A stretch of 64,000 nucleotides of DNA from Beroe ovata (lineage: Eukaryota > Ctenophora > Nuda > Beroida > Beroidae), in NCBI GenBank assembly GCA_946803715.1, contig CAMPET010000187.1, forward strand, positions 39,356 to 103,355, in the 5' to 3' direction. The number at the start of each line of letters is the position of its first letter. The stretch's first letter is position 1. Under the pieces are notes generated by a model. It made no database searches. It worked only from the letters and a program-made list of their open reading frames with translations, and had not been told where the DNA came from. Position numbers and translations under genes: made by a program. Of the stretch, positions 44,467 to 57,767 are shown in pieces.

Positions 44467-47400
44467 ATGTTGAAATATGCAAGGCATGTGCCCAGAAGTG
44501 AAGAGATTGTTATGGCTCCTGCAACTGCCCAACTTGTCCAGCTTACTATCAGCTCTGAGCTTGCCCGAAGGCAAAACATTCCTGTGCCAGATATGCTTCC
44601 AGCAGCTGAGGTAGAGAAGTTATATTCAGTTGGTAAATAACAAATGTTATAGCATTTCAATTTTAAGATCAAGGACCAATAGGAGGCTATACTACCATAT
44701 CATCATATCCATCAATCTTATAAACAGATAGTGGTTGAGGCAGGACGATCATTCACTGTTGCAGCAGAGCAAGAAGCTGCCAAGTTGTCACCTGATTGCT
44801 CACGCCAAGTATGAGATGAATTAGCTGGTTTCATCTCCTGATTTCTGTTTGTGATCTTAATCTGATATGTCAACAAAATAGTTATGTTTCCAATCGCCAT
44901 CAATAATTTCCATAAATAATCAAGGTGCGAAGCCTAGTGAAAGATTTGGATATGGCTGGCAGTGACTTGATGAGTGTGAGCATAGCACTGAGAAATGATC
45001 AATCTGTTGCCTTAAGGACAGCTCTGAGGGACTCCTGCTTTCAGTATAACCTAGTTGTTATGAAGGTAAATTTGTGTCTAAAAGTATCACTAAGATTAAA
45101 CTAAATTCAAGTAAATTAAACTAAATTATAGTAGTTTCACATATACCTTAGTTTGAAAAATCTTATTTGCAGATACTACTCTCCTTGAATGGTCAGAAAA
45201 TCAAGATATTAAAGAGTTGTGGTGAACAGCTGATTGCAGAAATTCACTCCATTCCCCAGTCAAGTGGCAATATGAAAACACTTGTTCCTCTTTTTAAGCA
45301 CTTCATTGAGGATCTTACTCAGTTTTGCTATAGAATAACAGATTATCATAAGGAAATAAAAGACAAGGCAACTCGTGCAACAGTTGAGCAGGGATTGAAG
45401 ATAATAAAGAGGACTCCTACAGTTCTCTCTAACATACTGCAGGATAAGGGGAGAAGGAAATTCAGCAACCAACTTGATATTCAACTTAATGAGAATATTA
45501 ACACATTTGTGTCTACCCTCAGAGGAATACTAAATGTACTGAAGAACATTGATGTCGAGTCCGCAACCCGCTATCTTGAGCTTGTGCTGCATGCCAGCAT
45601 TGCTGTTGCTGGCGAGAACTCTGCCCGCCATAGGAATGCTATTACTGCTATTTGTTCCAAGATTATCCGAATAAGGTCAGAGTTGGCGAAACTGTTTGCT
45701 GTTACAAGTCAGTCAAGTCAGTCGTGGAATGTCATCAATCAGCTCTCCAATCAGATGGGTGAGCAGTTTTCAGAGCTAAACCGGATTCTTTCACAGACAT
45801 ACAAGTCAAGTGAAAAGGGTGCTAAGGAGTCTCGACCTCTTCGCAATTTACGAGCTGCAGCAAAGAAAACTTTTGTTCACAATGACCCTGAATTGGACAA
45901 GTATATTGAGCGTTTTGAGCAGCACATGAACCGGCTTTTGGACATCACTGAGTATGCTGTTCAAGAAAGCAAGGAAGGGGACAACAATATCCTTGTTCTG
46001 CAAAAAATTGCAAAAGATATCAGTGTGCTCGGCCCCAAAATAATTGCATGTGCTCTTTCAGTCAGAGCTCATCCTGACGAAAATGTTACACTCGCTTTCA
46101 TGAACACAATGTGTAACGAATGGTCGAAAGTTGTTGCGAGATTGCTGTCGGTCATAGACAATTTGACAAATGCTGGGGAATTTTTAAAAGCGTCAGAGAG
46201 TCATATCAACAAAGATGTCGCCCTTTCTAAGCAAGCGTTGTTCAATCAAGATGTAAGAGCACTTCAGCAGGCAGCAGACTCGCTAGTCAACAAGGCTCAG
46301 AGAGTGTACCATGTGGGTCAACAAGAACTCCTGAAATCAACAAGCAAGACCTTCACCAATGAGTTGGAAGGTGCTTTAGCTGACCTGGAGATGATACTAC
46401 CTCGCATCATTGCACTAACTCAGTCCCCAACTGAGGATGTCAGCAACCAAGAAGATCTGGCAAGTGTTGCACATGAGATTGCAAGAGCTGTTCACAAGAT
46501 AAAGACAGTTGTCTGTGAGGAACAAGGTGATGAGGTGACGACACAGGTTGATGCCGCAAAGAGATTGGCATCAGCTCTTAGGGGGGATAATGGATTCTTC
46601 GACATAGGTATTCAGACATATCCTGAGAATATATCCAATCAGGGAACTAACCCATCCGATGTATTCTTACAATTCGCTATGAAGGAAGATTCACTGGATC
46701 CGGATGATATCAACAAGCTAGTGGGAGTGAAGGGAATTAGGAAACCACCTGCATCCATCAATGATGCAATAATCAGTCTTGCTGACTTAATCATGACAGC
46801 AATGAGGGGAGAACCAGTGGAAAGTGGGATAACTGTCCTCGCCGCTCACTGCGGCAGAATCAAGGAACTTAGCCAACAGTGTCACAATTTGTCTGACAAT
46901 CAAACTCGGCTGCGTACTATTGATTTCCTAGTAGGGGAGATGAACAAGCTAACACCCACAGTCAATGACGCAGCAAGGAAAACATCAAGCAACACAGAGG
47001 ACGCTGTGGCTATTGAAAACCTGAGATGGGGTGCTAGGCATTGGGCTGACTCTGTCATTGTCTTGGGTAAAGCATTCGACGACTTTGGTCTGGCTCCGCC
47101 ATCCAGTCAACAATCTGTCAAAGTACCATCCATGAATGGGTTGCTGTCTGCAGCCTCAGCAGGTGACAGAGACATGACAGAAGCTGAGCTTGATTCCCTC
47201 CAGCTGCGCACAACCAAACAGATAGACTTGGCAACGTATTGTGCCACAGCATGTCTTAACTCTACAGTGGCAGGGCAGTTGGATAGCTCTGCTTTACAGC
47301 TGGAGGATATTTTCAATGAGATGAGCAGAGCTGCCCGGGCTCTGGCAGCTGCTCCTGAGGACACAGTGGCACTCTCCCACCTCGAGCACATGAGCTCCGA

Positions 47401-50400
47401 ATGGCAGGAGATTTACAAGGAACTGTCCACCTTAGTGGCAGACAATCAGCCAGATACTATACCTGATGAGAGTGAACTAGGAATACCGCCATCTAAAGTG
47501 AACATCGCTATTGAGCAGCTGATCACTGCTTCGAAGGCAGGAAACAGGTCTAAAGTTCAGGTACTAGGGAACTCACTTTCTGCTATGACCACAAAAATGA
47601 GGCGAATATCACGCCCATTCGCCGACAAGTGTGAAGGATACCAGAGGGAGTATGTGATAGAAGTGAATGATGAACTGCTTACCATAACTCCAGAGGTTAT
47701 CAAGTATGCATTACTACTCGCTGCAGACCCCGAGGGAGCCGAGTATTGTCAGAAGTTGGAGGATTTAGGCAAGGAATGGGTGGATAAGATGATCAGTCTA
47801 TCTAATGTGTTGGAGATCGACAGACCTCTGAACGAGAGTTGTGATGTTACGATAGATGAACATGATAATCTAGTTGCTAAGAAACGGTGTCTAGTTGACA
47901 TGGAAACTGTGAACACACCACTGGCGGAGTCAACTCCTAAATCATCTGATCACAATTCTGTCCAGGATTTCGATAACGATGACTTGAATGAGCCGATCAA
48001 GGCTGCTGGTTTCAGGTAACTTCACTCTAACTGATACATCTCTTCCCATGATAGGTGATAGGTAATGCAGTGAGATTGATCAATCTCATCTCTCTCGTTT
48101 GTTTGTTAAATGTTGCCCTCTTCCTTAACTTCATTGTTCCTAGGTTGGTGAGGCAGGGATCAATATCAGAAGTTGGTACTGAGCTCAGAGAGATCAAATC
48201 CATAACTATCAAGCTGTGTGACTGTCTCCAAGTTTTGAGCTCTACTCACGCTGATGTCAATCAGAGGTTAGATTTCTCGTTAACTGTGAGCTACCTGTGT
48301 GTGTGAACCAACATACCGTGTCTAACATGAATCGTACATCAGCTATATATACCTGATAGTGAACTCGTGTGATAACCGCCGACTGGAATTTGTACAGTAA
48401 TAACCGGCGTTATTGTTAAAATGTAATAGTCTATTACCGATCTCTATCAGTAGTGGAGTCACGAGTGTATTTCATCAGCTCGCCTAGCTTGACACATACA
48501 ATCCACACATGGTTACCGAGGAACATAACCAATATAATGCTATTAAAGACCTTCAAAAATGACGTATGAAAGTGTGGAGTCATTCACTTATTTTCTATCG
48601 ATACTCAGGTCAGAATTCGAGGAAAACTTTTTGTCCCACATGCAAGTAAATACCATGGATTCCTATGTATTTTTGGACGCTGAATCGATTCCCGATCGAA
48701 TTTCGGCCCTATCTCGCTTCCCTGATGAGCTGTCCGCCATGTGACTTCGTACATCATTTCTGAGAAGGAAGTAGAATTTTTCCCATTTTCACGATGAGCT
48801 AGCTCGAAAATTCCTCCAGATTCGGATTCTACGTCAAAAAATAGGCCAGAAACACTATGTTTCAGTATGTCGCGTGCAAAAATGTTTTTGGCCTATTTGT
48901 GTGTCCCATTGATTTTCGTGTTTTTGTAGTGAATGCTTCCCAGGGGAGAGAATTCATCATTTGGGCTTGGTTTCACGGCAAGTATGGACTCAACATTATC
49001 GTAACGAGGGCTGATATTTGTAGTGTGAGAGTAGGGGAGATGATTTGGTGGAAAATTAGTGTCGTAAGCGCCGGTTAAGACTTAATTAGAGACCTTCAAA
49101 AATGACGTATGAAAGTGTGGAGTCATTCACTTCATTTTCTATCGATACTCTGGTCAGAATTCGAGGAAAACTTTCTGTCCCACATGCAAGTAAATGCCAT
49201 GGATTCCTATGTATTTTTGGACGCTGAATCGATTCCCGATCGAATTTCGGCCCTATCTTGCTTCCCTGATGAGCTGTCCGCCATGTGACTTCGTACATCA
49301 TTTCTGAGAAGGAAGTAGAATTTTTCCCATTTTCACGATGAGCTAGCTCGAAAATTCCTCCAGATTCGGATTCTACGTCAAAAAATAGGCCAGAAACACT
49401 ATGTTTCAGTATGTCGCGTGCAAAAATGTTTTTGGCCTATTTGTGTGTCCCATTGATTTTCGTGTTTTTGTAGTGAATGCTTCCCAGGGGAGAGAATTCA
49501 TCATTTGGGCTTGGTTTCACGGCAAGTATGGACTCAAAATTATCGTAACGAGGGCTGATATTTGTAGTGTGAGAGTAGGGGAGATGATTTGGTGGAAAAT
49601 TAGTGTCGTGAGCGCCGGTTAAGACTTCATTAGACTATAATGGTATCGGGGTATTCTCTTGGTGACGACAATACCCTCAATTTCGTTAAAAATGGAGAAG
49701 TTCTTCCATAGATGATCTGCAACAAGTGTGCATTTTTTAGACGTATCTACATCAGCAACAACTTCCACGCTTAATAAAAAACCCCTGTCACATGGCTGTA
49801 ACCTGTCACATGACTGTAACCTGTCACATGGATGTAACCTGTCACATGACTGTCATCTGTCACATGGATGTTACCTGTCACATGGCTGTAACCTGTCACA
49901 TGGCTGTAACCTGTCACATGGCTGTAACCTGTCACATGACTGTCATCTGTCACATGGCTGTAACCTGTCACATGACTGTCATCTGACACATGGCAGATGG
50001 CTGTAACCTGTCGCATGACTGTTATCTGACACGATTCTCAGGTATGAGATGGAGGATACGATAGAACAAGTAAAGAGTACGGTTAACGAGATAATGATGA
50101 TGAGACCCGGCTCCCTAACAGAGACAGTGGACACGTGGATGGAGAGTATAGCTCATGTCACATCCTATCTCGACAACTTTCTACAGCCTCTTCTCGACAT
50201 TGTCTCATCCCCCAAGTGAGTGGAAATTACTGTGAACTTGGCAATCGACCAGGGAATCGGAATATTGGCAGAAGAAGTCATCTACATACGATTTATGCCT
50301 CCGTACCGACACGATTTCCCTAATCTATTTCCAATCCTTGTCATCACAGCAATGCAGAAGAGTTTGGCACGGCAGCAGCACGTGTCACTTCCCTGGTATC

Positions 50401-53400
50401 TGGTGTCAAGGAGGTCACACGTGACTTGGAACAGGCAGTAGAGTTAGACCTCGTGACGTCAGAGCGTGACCTAGATGACGTCACACTCGTCACCATGACA
50501 CAGACTCACGTCACCAAGATGACACCAGCCCTGTGCGACGCTATAGCAGTCGTTAGGAAGCGTCCAAATGACGCACTGCAACGGACCAAGTTCGCGGCGG
50601 TGAAGTACCAGTGGGCTACCAAGGTTCAGCTCCTGGACATAGCACTACGGGACGTGTTCAGTGGACATTGCTCATTTCCGGACTACCAGGACAGAACGGA
50701 ATGCTGGGTTGTGTTGGAGAATATCCAGCAACTCCTCCTCTCTTTTGATGTGATTGCCGAGGAGCTGGGGTCCCAGCCCTATTCTGACCTCGTGGCACGG
50801 AGCAGGGGCAAGTTGGAGAGTATCTGTGAGTCCATTGACACCGTGCATCTCATGAGCAGGTCTGAGTACATCCTGATGCGGTGTCAAGTGATGTATGGAG
50901 TGTATTGTCTGAATAGTGCAGTGGTGGCAATATGCCATGACGTCACCACACGGGTCCCCCCTCTTTCGCCCGAGCTACTAGACTCAGCATCCATTGAATT
51001 TGATCCCGTCAAATTGTCGCTCGCTGCTGACTCGGCTGTGGAGAAGATTGAGCAAATGTTGGAGGAGATCAGACGTCTCAATCCGAACAGACCGGATGAT
51101 ATGGAGGTTTTTACTGACACTTCATCCTCTCTGACTGGGTGTCTTATTCAGCTCTCCAGCCACCCCAGTAATGAGGTAAACCACTGCTCATCACTGCGCC
51201 ACTGCACTCCACGTCACCACAGTGTCACTGCACCTTTACACATCACAGTGTCACTGCACCTCTACACACTACAGTGTCACACTCTACACCTCTGCACCTC
51301 TACACACTACAGTGTCACTGCACCTCTACACACTACAGTGTCACTGTACCTTTGCACACTACAGTGTCACTGCACCTCCACACACTACAGTGTCACTGCA
51401 CTTCTACACATCACAGTGCCGCTGCACCTCTATGACACACCACATGATCTTGGTTGCTAAGATTGTGCACAAAATATGAGGTGTGTGTTCCCAGCAAATA
51501 ATCACATTGACATGGCTGCAACACGATACGCATTTTTGAATCAGGGTCACCGGACAAATCGTATTATTGCACCGTGTTCTCGATAATCAATCATGACATG
51601 TGGCTCTTGACCCAAATGTGGATGTGTGTTTCAGGCTGCACTAGAGTATAGACAAGTGTATGTAGAGTGGCTGTGCCTTGCGAAGGAACTATCCACACCC
51701 CCACTGCACACCCTGGCTCACCCTTACAATAGGGAACAGATATGCGGGCAGGGCGGCAGGGACAGCTGTCTGTCAGATAAGAACGAAGTACCGGGCATCA
51801 GATCAGAGCTCTCAGGTAAGGGAGATTTGCCACAACCATATCATAGAACCTAGTTGTGTTACAGCTAGAACAGCTAGGCCATCACTATTCACTGATATAG
51901 GTAACCTAGTAACCAGGTATAGGTAGGTATTCAACTAGTTACCAGGTACCTATTCACGTAGTTACCTGATTGCCTGGTTACCTGAATATCCGGTTACATG
52001 AATACCAATCACTCTGATCGCTTTTTAATCACGATACGCGGTGCAACGCAAGAGACGCGCGTTCTTTATTAAACCGTATTCTAGCCGTGCTCGTACCGAA
52101 ATTAATCAGAAGATTGTCGTGTGTTTTTCTCAGTTGCACGTTACAGTGATCATGGGAGAGAGAGAGCTAGTTTTGTTGCTCACACCGTGTGACATAACAT
52201 CATTGCATTATCGTGTTGTCACTGTGTTTGACGTGTTCCACTAGCAATCTACAGACGAGCATTTCCGTGTGTCATATTCTCCTCTTAGGTAATAACCTCA
52301 GTAATCACTGTTGTTTTCATACCACTCTCTGATGACAGCATGACACATTTGTCTCCAGGATCGCAGACTTTCTCCGAACTCCACTTCTCTGAGGACGGGA
52401 TGGAACGTAGCCCGCAGCCCACATTCGTAGTTCACCCTCCTGACCAGAGCTCGGATGATGGCGAGGTAAGAAGTAGAGCCGTACTTTGTTCCTCCACAAT
52501 CACCTCCAATGAGGCATTGGTAAAGGATAACAGAGATGAGCAAAATGTGTCGACGGTCTAACTCGACTGTAATTTCAAATAGGAATGAGGTTCATAGTCA
52601 TAAGAAGAGCAACTCCTCAGGGAAGCGAAATAGGGCCAAAATTCGATCGTAAATCGGTTCATCGTTCAAAAATACATGGGAATCCATGGTATTTGCATGA
52701 AAATGCGACAAAAATTTTTCATCAAATTTCTGAACGGTAAAAATGTGAAGTGAGTGATTCCACACTCCATTTTTGAGGGTCTGTAAAGACTACTTTTGTG
52801 GCACTTATGACACTTATTTCACACCATGATCTGTCCTACATTCATATTACAAGTATCAACCTGTTTTACCATTTTGATGAGTTCATGCTAGCCGTGAAAC
52901 CACACCTATATCTTGACAGTATGGCATACCTACATTTGCCTTAATATCATAGCTAATCAATACTTCACCAGTACGCTCAAGAAGACCTAGATTTGGATGC
53001 GATAGAAGTGGAAGAAGCCCAACCCGACACAGATAACGCCACCACAGGAGGCGATCGCGCTACCACAGGAGGCGATCACGCCGCCACAGTTAACACAGTA
53101 GAGAGTGTGACACCAGTTGTTTTGAACGGAGACACGCCGCGTGTGTACGATCCACTCGACTTAGAGTTCACTGACGATCCCTCACAAACTGTGAGTGAGA
53201 TTCACCACTGCGTTTAGCGATAGGTATATCACAATACGCACTCACACAATGGCTCAAATATATGCACTCGCATAATATGTACTCAAATACACAATAATAC
53301 ACGATTTGAAACTTGAAATAGGTACTCAATGTGCATTGTACACAATACACTCAATACTTACATACACTCTACCCTCGTTCGTGTATCTGAGCTACACTAA

Positions 53401-56400
53401 TGACATTGTTATTTGAGTGCATCTTATTGAATTACGATACACACTGTTATAGGCTACAGTAGTCAGTGACATGGGTACTACACTTGATGATGGGACAACC
53501 ACACCTGCGTCAATCTCTATTGATGCTGCAATCAGGGTACAGTTCTATTGTGCATATTGCAGTGTACAGTTCTATTGTGCATGTTACAGTGTTTGTCTTT
53601 ACCTAGGTACCCGCCACCCGGTATAGTTTGTAGTTACTTATTTCAAATGTTTAGTCAAATGTTATGCAATCAGGGTACAGTTCTATTGTGCGTGTTACAG
53701 TGTTTATCAGTACCTACCCGGTATAGTTTGTAGTTACTTATTTCAAATGTTTAGTATACATTAGTTCACTGTACAGTGTATCTACTCTGTAATGATACAT
53801 TTGCTTGCAACGTCCTATTAGCTAATTGCCCGATAATGCAGATATAATGAACTCTCTCCCCTTTTCTTCAGATTCTGGAAGAGGAGCTTGGCCCGTGGAA
53901 CATTGACAGCAATTTCATGCTCTCCTCATCGCACCAGTTACTCTCTCACTTCACGGGTATTCTCGAAGCAGCCCNACTGTGTTTGACGTGTTCCACTAGC
54001 AATCTACATACGAGCATTTCCGTGTGTCATATCCTCCTCTTAGGTTAATAACCTCAGTAATCACTGTTGTTTTCACTCCTATACCACTCTCTGATGACAG
54101 CATGACACATTTGTCTCCAGTAATCACTGTTTTTTTCCTATACCACTCTCTGATGACAGCATGACACACTTGTCTCCAGGATCGCAGACTTTCTCCGAAC
54201 TTCACTTCTCTGAGGACGGGATGGAACGTAGCCCGCAGCCCACATTCGTAGTTCACCCCCCTGACCAGAGCTCGGACGATGGCGAGGTAAGAAGTAGAGC
54301 CGTACTTTGTTCTCCCACAATCAGGGCCGAAATTCGATCGGAAATCGGTTTAGCGTCCAAAAATACATGGGAATCCATGGTATTTGCATGAAAATGGAAC
54401 AAAATTTTTCATCAAATTTCTGAACGGTAGAAATGTGAAGTAAAGTGAGTGATTCCACACTTTTGCACTCCATTTTTGAGGGTCTGTAAATACTACTTTG
54501 TAGCACTTATGACACTTATTTCACACGAAATGATCTGTCCTACATTCATACTACAAGTATCAACTTGTTTTTACCATTTTGATGAGTTCATACTAGCCGT
54601 GAAGCCTCACCTGTATCTTGAAAGTTCTACCTCCAATAATGCATTTTGGTGCCCTCATTTGCCCCTCTACTCCTTTCCTGAAGGAAATCGAAAATTTTCC
54701 CACGGTCGAGATGGGCCTGCATTGCCTTAATATCATAGCTAATCAATACTTCACCAGTACGCTCAAGAAGACCTAGATCTGGATGCGATAGAAGTGGAAG
54801 AAGCTCAACCCAACACAGATAACGCCACCACAGGAGGCGATCACGCCGCCACAGGAGGCGATCACGCCGCCACAGTTAGCACAGTAGAGAGTGTGACACC
54901 AGTTGTTTTGAACGGAGACACACCGCGTGTGTACGATCCTCTCGACTTAGAGTTCACTGACGATCCATCACAAACTGTGAGTGAGATTCACCATGCAAAA
55001 CTGCGTTCAGCGATATATCACAATACGCACTCATACAATTGCTCAAATATATGCACTTGCACAATATGTACTCAAATACACACACCTATTTCAAATTTCA
55101 AATCGTGTATGTGTCACATACACGATTTGAAACTTGAAATAGGTACTCAATGTGCATTGTACACAATACACTCAATACCTACATACACTCTACCCTCGTT
55201 CGTGTATCTGAGCTACACTAATGACATTGTTATTTGAGTGCATCTTATTGAATTACGATACACACTGTTATAGGCTACAGTAGTCAGTGACATGGGTACT
55301 ACACTTGATGATGGGACAACCACACCAGCATCCATCTCTATCGATGCTGCAATCAGGGTACAGTTCTATTGTTCATGTTACAGGGTACAGTTCTATTGTT
55401 CATGTTACAGTGTTTGTCTCTACCTACCCGGTATAGTTTGTAGTTACTTATTTCAAATGTTTAGTATACACGAGTATACACGAGTACACTGTACAGTGTA
55501 CCTACTCTGTAATGATACATTTGCTTGCAACGTCCTATCAGCTAATTGCCCGATAATAATTGCCCAATTTGCTAATTGCCCAATAATGCAGATATAATGA
55601 ATTCTCCCTTTTTTTCCCAGATTCTGGAAGAGGAGCTCGGCCCGTGGAACATTGACAGCAATTTCATGCTCTCCTCATCGCACCAGCTACTCTCTCACTT
55701 CACGGGTATTCTCGAAGCAGCCCACAGACAGGATAGCAGGTAGGTAATACCTATAATATGCTGGGATTCACTGAACTATATCCCTATTATGGTTTCGTTA
55801 TAATTATCATTCCACATAACGTTATTTGACCACCTGGAATCCTAATTTGTGGAACACAATTATAGCAAGGGACACGTGTGTATGTATGTGTATGTTATTT
55901 AATCTGAATATTCCCAACTCTCGCATACTTCGCGTCACAATTGAATTCACCTGGTGCCGGTCCTCGACTTATAGGTTAGGTACAGGGAGCATCATCCATC
56001 ATTCGAATCTCCTGTCAACATTTTGTTACCTTCCAATAACGTGACCAATTCGGTTGAATCCTGTCTCCTGATTGTGGATTGATATATGCCATTTGGCGAC
56101 CGATGGGCAAGATCACCTGTAATATTCAGGGCTGGGGCAATGCGATTTTGCGCGTCACATATTTGTAGCGCGCAACGTGAACATTGTGTACAAAATGTCA
56201 TTGTTGTTGCTGTGTGTGATGGCATTAGAGCGCGCGTGAGCGTGATTCCCGGGAATCACGCGGGACAAAGTTAAGTGCGGGAGCCGGGAATGCGGGATCC
56301 CGCATTTAACTTTGTCTCGTTTCGTCACTGTCCCTATGCCCTAATGTTGCGGATCGGTAGGGTCACTCGGAATTTTGTCTCCGAAAAGTATAATTTGACC

Positions 56401-57128
56401 CTTCTGATCCATACTTGGAGCACAGGGTTCACCTTTTGTGACCTTTCTGATCCATGAACTCTGTGATCTACGTGTGGAACAGTTCCACTGGAACTGAAGG
56501 GTCACAAATCACAATGAATTTTATCTCTGACAAATATGATCTGATCCACCATACCCTATTTAGTCAACAGTCACCCAAAATATTTCAGAGTATACGTGAA
56601 TGTGTTGAACATAGCAACACAGATCACAGATTCTACTCAGCAGCTGGTCGAGGCCCTTGGCAAAGTTATCTGCAGTCATAAGGCATGTGCAGCAGACTTA
56701 GAATTGTCTACCACAACTCTCCCTAGCTTAGCACAACAACTCATGATATCCTCTACAGCCCTACAGTCAACCGAAATGAGTGAGTACAACAAGAACAGCA
56801 GCAGATATCTCACGTGAAAATTGGATGAAAATAAGAAATCGTAATTTAGCGCATTTATTTCGTTATTCGCTTTATAATCTGTTGCGGCTTTAAACTGCTA
56901 CAGACAAGAGTTTATCGTGTCTCTGTCATCAACATTTGCTGCACAGGTCAGGCTGATATCGAAGCTGTACTCTCGCCACATGTTGGAGCCATGGTACATG
57001 TCATAGTAAAGCTGCTGAGAGCTTCTTACCATGCCCATCTGGCAGGAGCACTTTCCACAGAACACGCAGCGGACACATTGACATGGACTAGTGCATACGA
57101 CAGTGAAGAGGATTCTGTTATTGTATGA
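44467..57128 (+). CDS. Very large vinculin/alpha-catenin-family protein
   Basis: Exons 44467-44610, 44728-44808, 44925-45065, 45173-48015, 48144-48266, 50042-50215, 50350-51175, 51635-51815, 52359-52465, 52972-53190, 53453-53536, 55621-55739, 56589-56779 and 56947-57128 join in frame to 1804 residues, skipping a duplicate of four exons (see findings). The protein is almost all helical. Repeated segments of the type LGPKIIACALSVRAHPDENV .. MCNEWSKVVARLLSVIDNLT match the four-helix-bundle repeats of vinculin and alpha-catenin; related ones occur near AEYCQKLEDLGKEWVDKMIS and LSHLEHMSSEWQEIYKELST. Residues about 1505-1641 are an acidic, non-helical linker with an ATTGGD repeat, and 1642-1804 look like the five-helix tail. 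Vinculin is about 1066 residues, so this carries extra bundles. Likely role: linking adhesion sites to actin. Vinculin or alpha-catenin orthology is unresolved. Confidence 0.8.
48547..49633. repeat. Tandem pair of dispersed repeat family D (about 543 bases each) in an intron
   Basis: Two nearly identical units, 48547-49088 and 49089-49633, starting AGACCTTCAAAAATGACGTA and ending GCGCCGGTTAAGACTT. Each contains the same 73-residue ORF (in copy 1 at 48857-49078), which I regard as incidental. A diverged inverted copy of the first 200 bases lies at about 52613-52795 and again at 54322-54490 in another intron of the same gene. No terminal repeat or transposase is recognised. Confidence 0.8.
49788..50035. 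repeat. 18-base minisatellite
   Basis: About 13 copies of CCTGTCACATGGCTGTAA with variants (GACTGTCAT, GGATGTAAC), ending shortly before the exon starting at 50042. Because the unit is a multiple of three and free of stops it opens long frames on both strands; these are not genes. Confidence 0.9.
51195..51430. repeat. 24-27-base minisatellite in an intron of the vinculin-like gene
   Basis: About nine imperfect copies of CACTGCACCTCTACACACTA followed by CAGTGT, directly after the donor at 51176. The frame appears to read through from the previous exon, but the exon must end at AATGAG|GTAAACC because the next exon restores family-like sequence. Confidence 0.85.
52219..53974. repeat. First copy of a 1.75-kb duplicated block (four exons), probably an unmerged haplotype
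   Basis: Starts ACTGTGTTTGACGTGTTCCA, contains exons 52359-52465, 52972-53190, 53453-53536 and a truncated fourth exon from 53872, and stops inside that exon at 53974, one base before an N. The second copy at 53976-55724 begins with the same bases and has the same four exons (54180-54286, 54758-54976, 55274-55357, 55621-55739). Copies differ by substitutions and indels, mainly in introns. Confidence 0.85.
53976..55724. repeat. Second copy of the 1.75-kb block
   Basis: Directly follows the single N at 53975 and continues without a break into the rest of the gene. This copy has the complete fourth exon (55621-55739). Coding differences from the first copy are few, e.g. the ATTGGDR/ATTGGDH repeat reads DH in both units here. 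Confidence 0.85.
56241..56318. repeat. Two adjacent palindromes in an intron of the vinculin-like gene
   Basis: A perfect 20-base palindrome (CGTGATTCCCGGGAATCACG, 56241-56260) is followed by an inverted repeat with arms of about 20 bases (56262-56318: GACAAAGTTAAGTGCGGGA / TCCCGCATTTAACTTTGTC). This is probably the end of a decayed MITE. Non-coding. Confidence 0.7.
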
Positions 57129-57767
57129 CATGATTACAAAGTGTTTATGATGTTCATATGTTGACAATTGAAATGATTTGGCGCAATTTGTCATGGGGTT
57201 ATTTATAGGGTAATTGGCAAGCTCGTTTGTGCATTTCATAATAGCGACCATGCATCAGACCATGACCACAGGGCACAGATTAACTTTAAGTTGACATTGG
57301 TTTTGGACAGTTATGAGTTTGTTACAAGCCACTAATCCAGTTTGTATGGCTACAAGCCAGTGCAGCAGTGGGAACTGGGACTTCTACGTATTACTATTAC
57401 TTAGGTAGTTAGGTTTTTACTTACTACTTATATAGTAGTAAGTACTTTATAATAGTTCAGTCAGTACTATAAAATTTTATCAGTACTTGCTGCGATCATG
57501 GCCGATGCTGCCTTGATCTTGACTGGTGGCTCTTAGCTTTCCATCGTTATGTGTTAGCATGACGCCATGACAGCACGTTATCCATCATCGCATCGGTTTG
57601 AAAGTGTTCATGATCATGTTTGAAATTGAAATAGAGCAGAAATGATATGACGATATGTTCATATGTATTATGTTCCCACGTTGCGTGACCCAACCTGCCT
57701 TCACTTCACTGAGTAGAATAGGGTCGCGCAACGTGTGCACAAGATGATATTGATTATTGAAACTGAT
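57129..57767. other. Region after the vinculin-like gene
   Basis: Contains a small AT-rich inverted segment around TACTTACTACTTATATAGTA (about 57418-57455) and otherwise ordinary sequence. 57675-57735 has a CACGTTGCGTGACC-like stretch distantly recalling family C. No gene is seen. Confidence 0.4.

Noticed and set aside
48857-49622. 73-residue ORF present twice, a candidate small gene
   Set aside because: The two copies are nearly identical because the 543-base unit is duplicated; the diverged copies at 52.6 and 54.3 kb cover only the unit's first 200 bases and so give no evidence of constraint on this ORF.
49728-50016. ORFs of 60-90 residues on both strands with a repeated cysteine/histidine pattern
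   Set aside because: The 18-base minisatellite is a multiple of three and lacks stops, so open frames on both strands are expected by construction; splice sites place it in an intron.
51176-51479. Continuation of the vinculin-like exon into a histidine/threonine/leucine repeat
   Set aside because: The repeat is a minisatellite after a good donor (AATGAG|GTAAACC), and joining to the exon at 51635 restores a vinculin-like sequence in phase.
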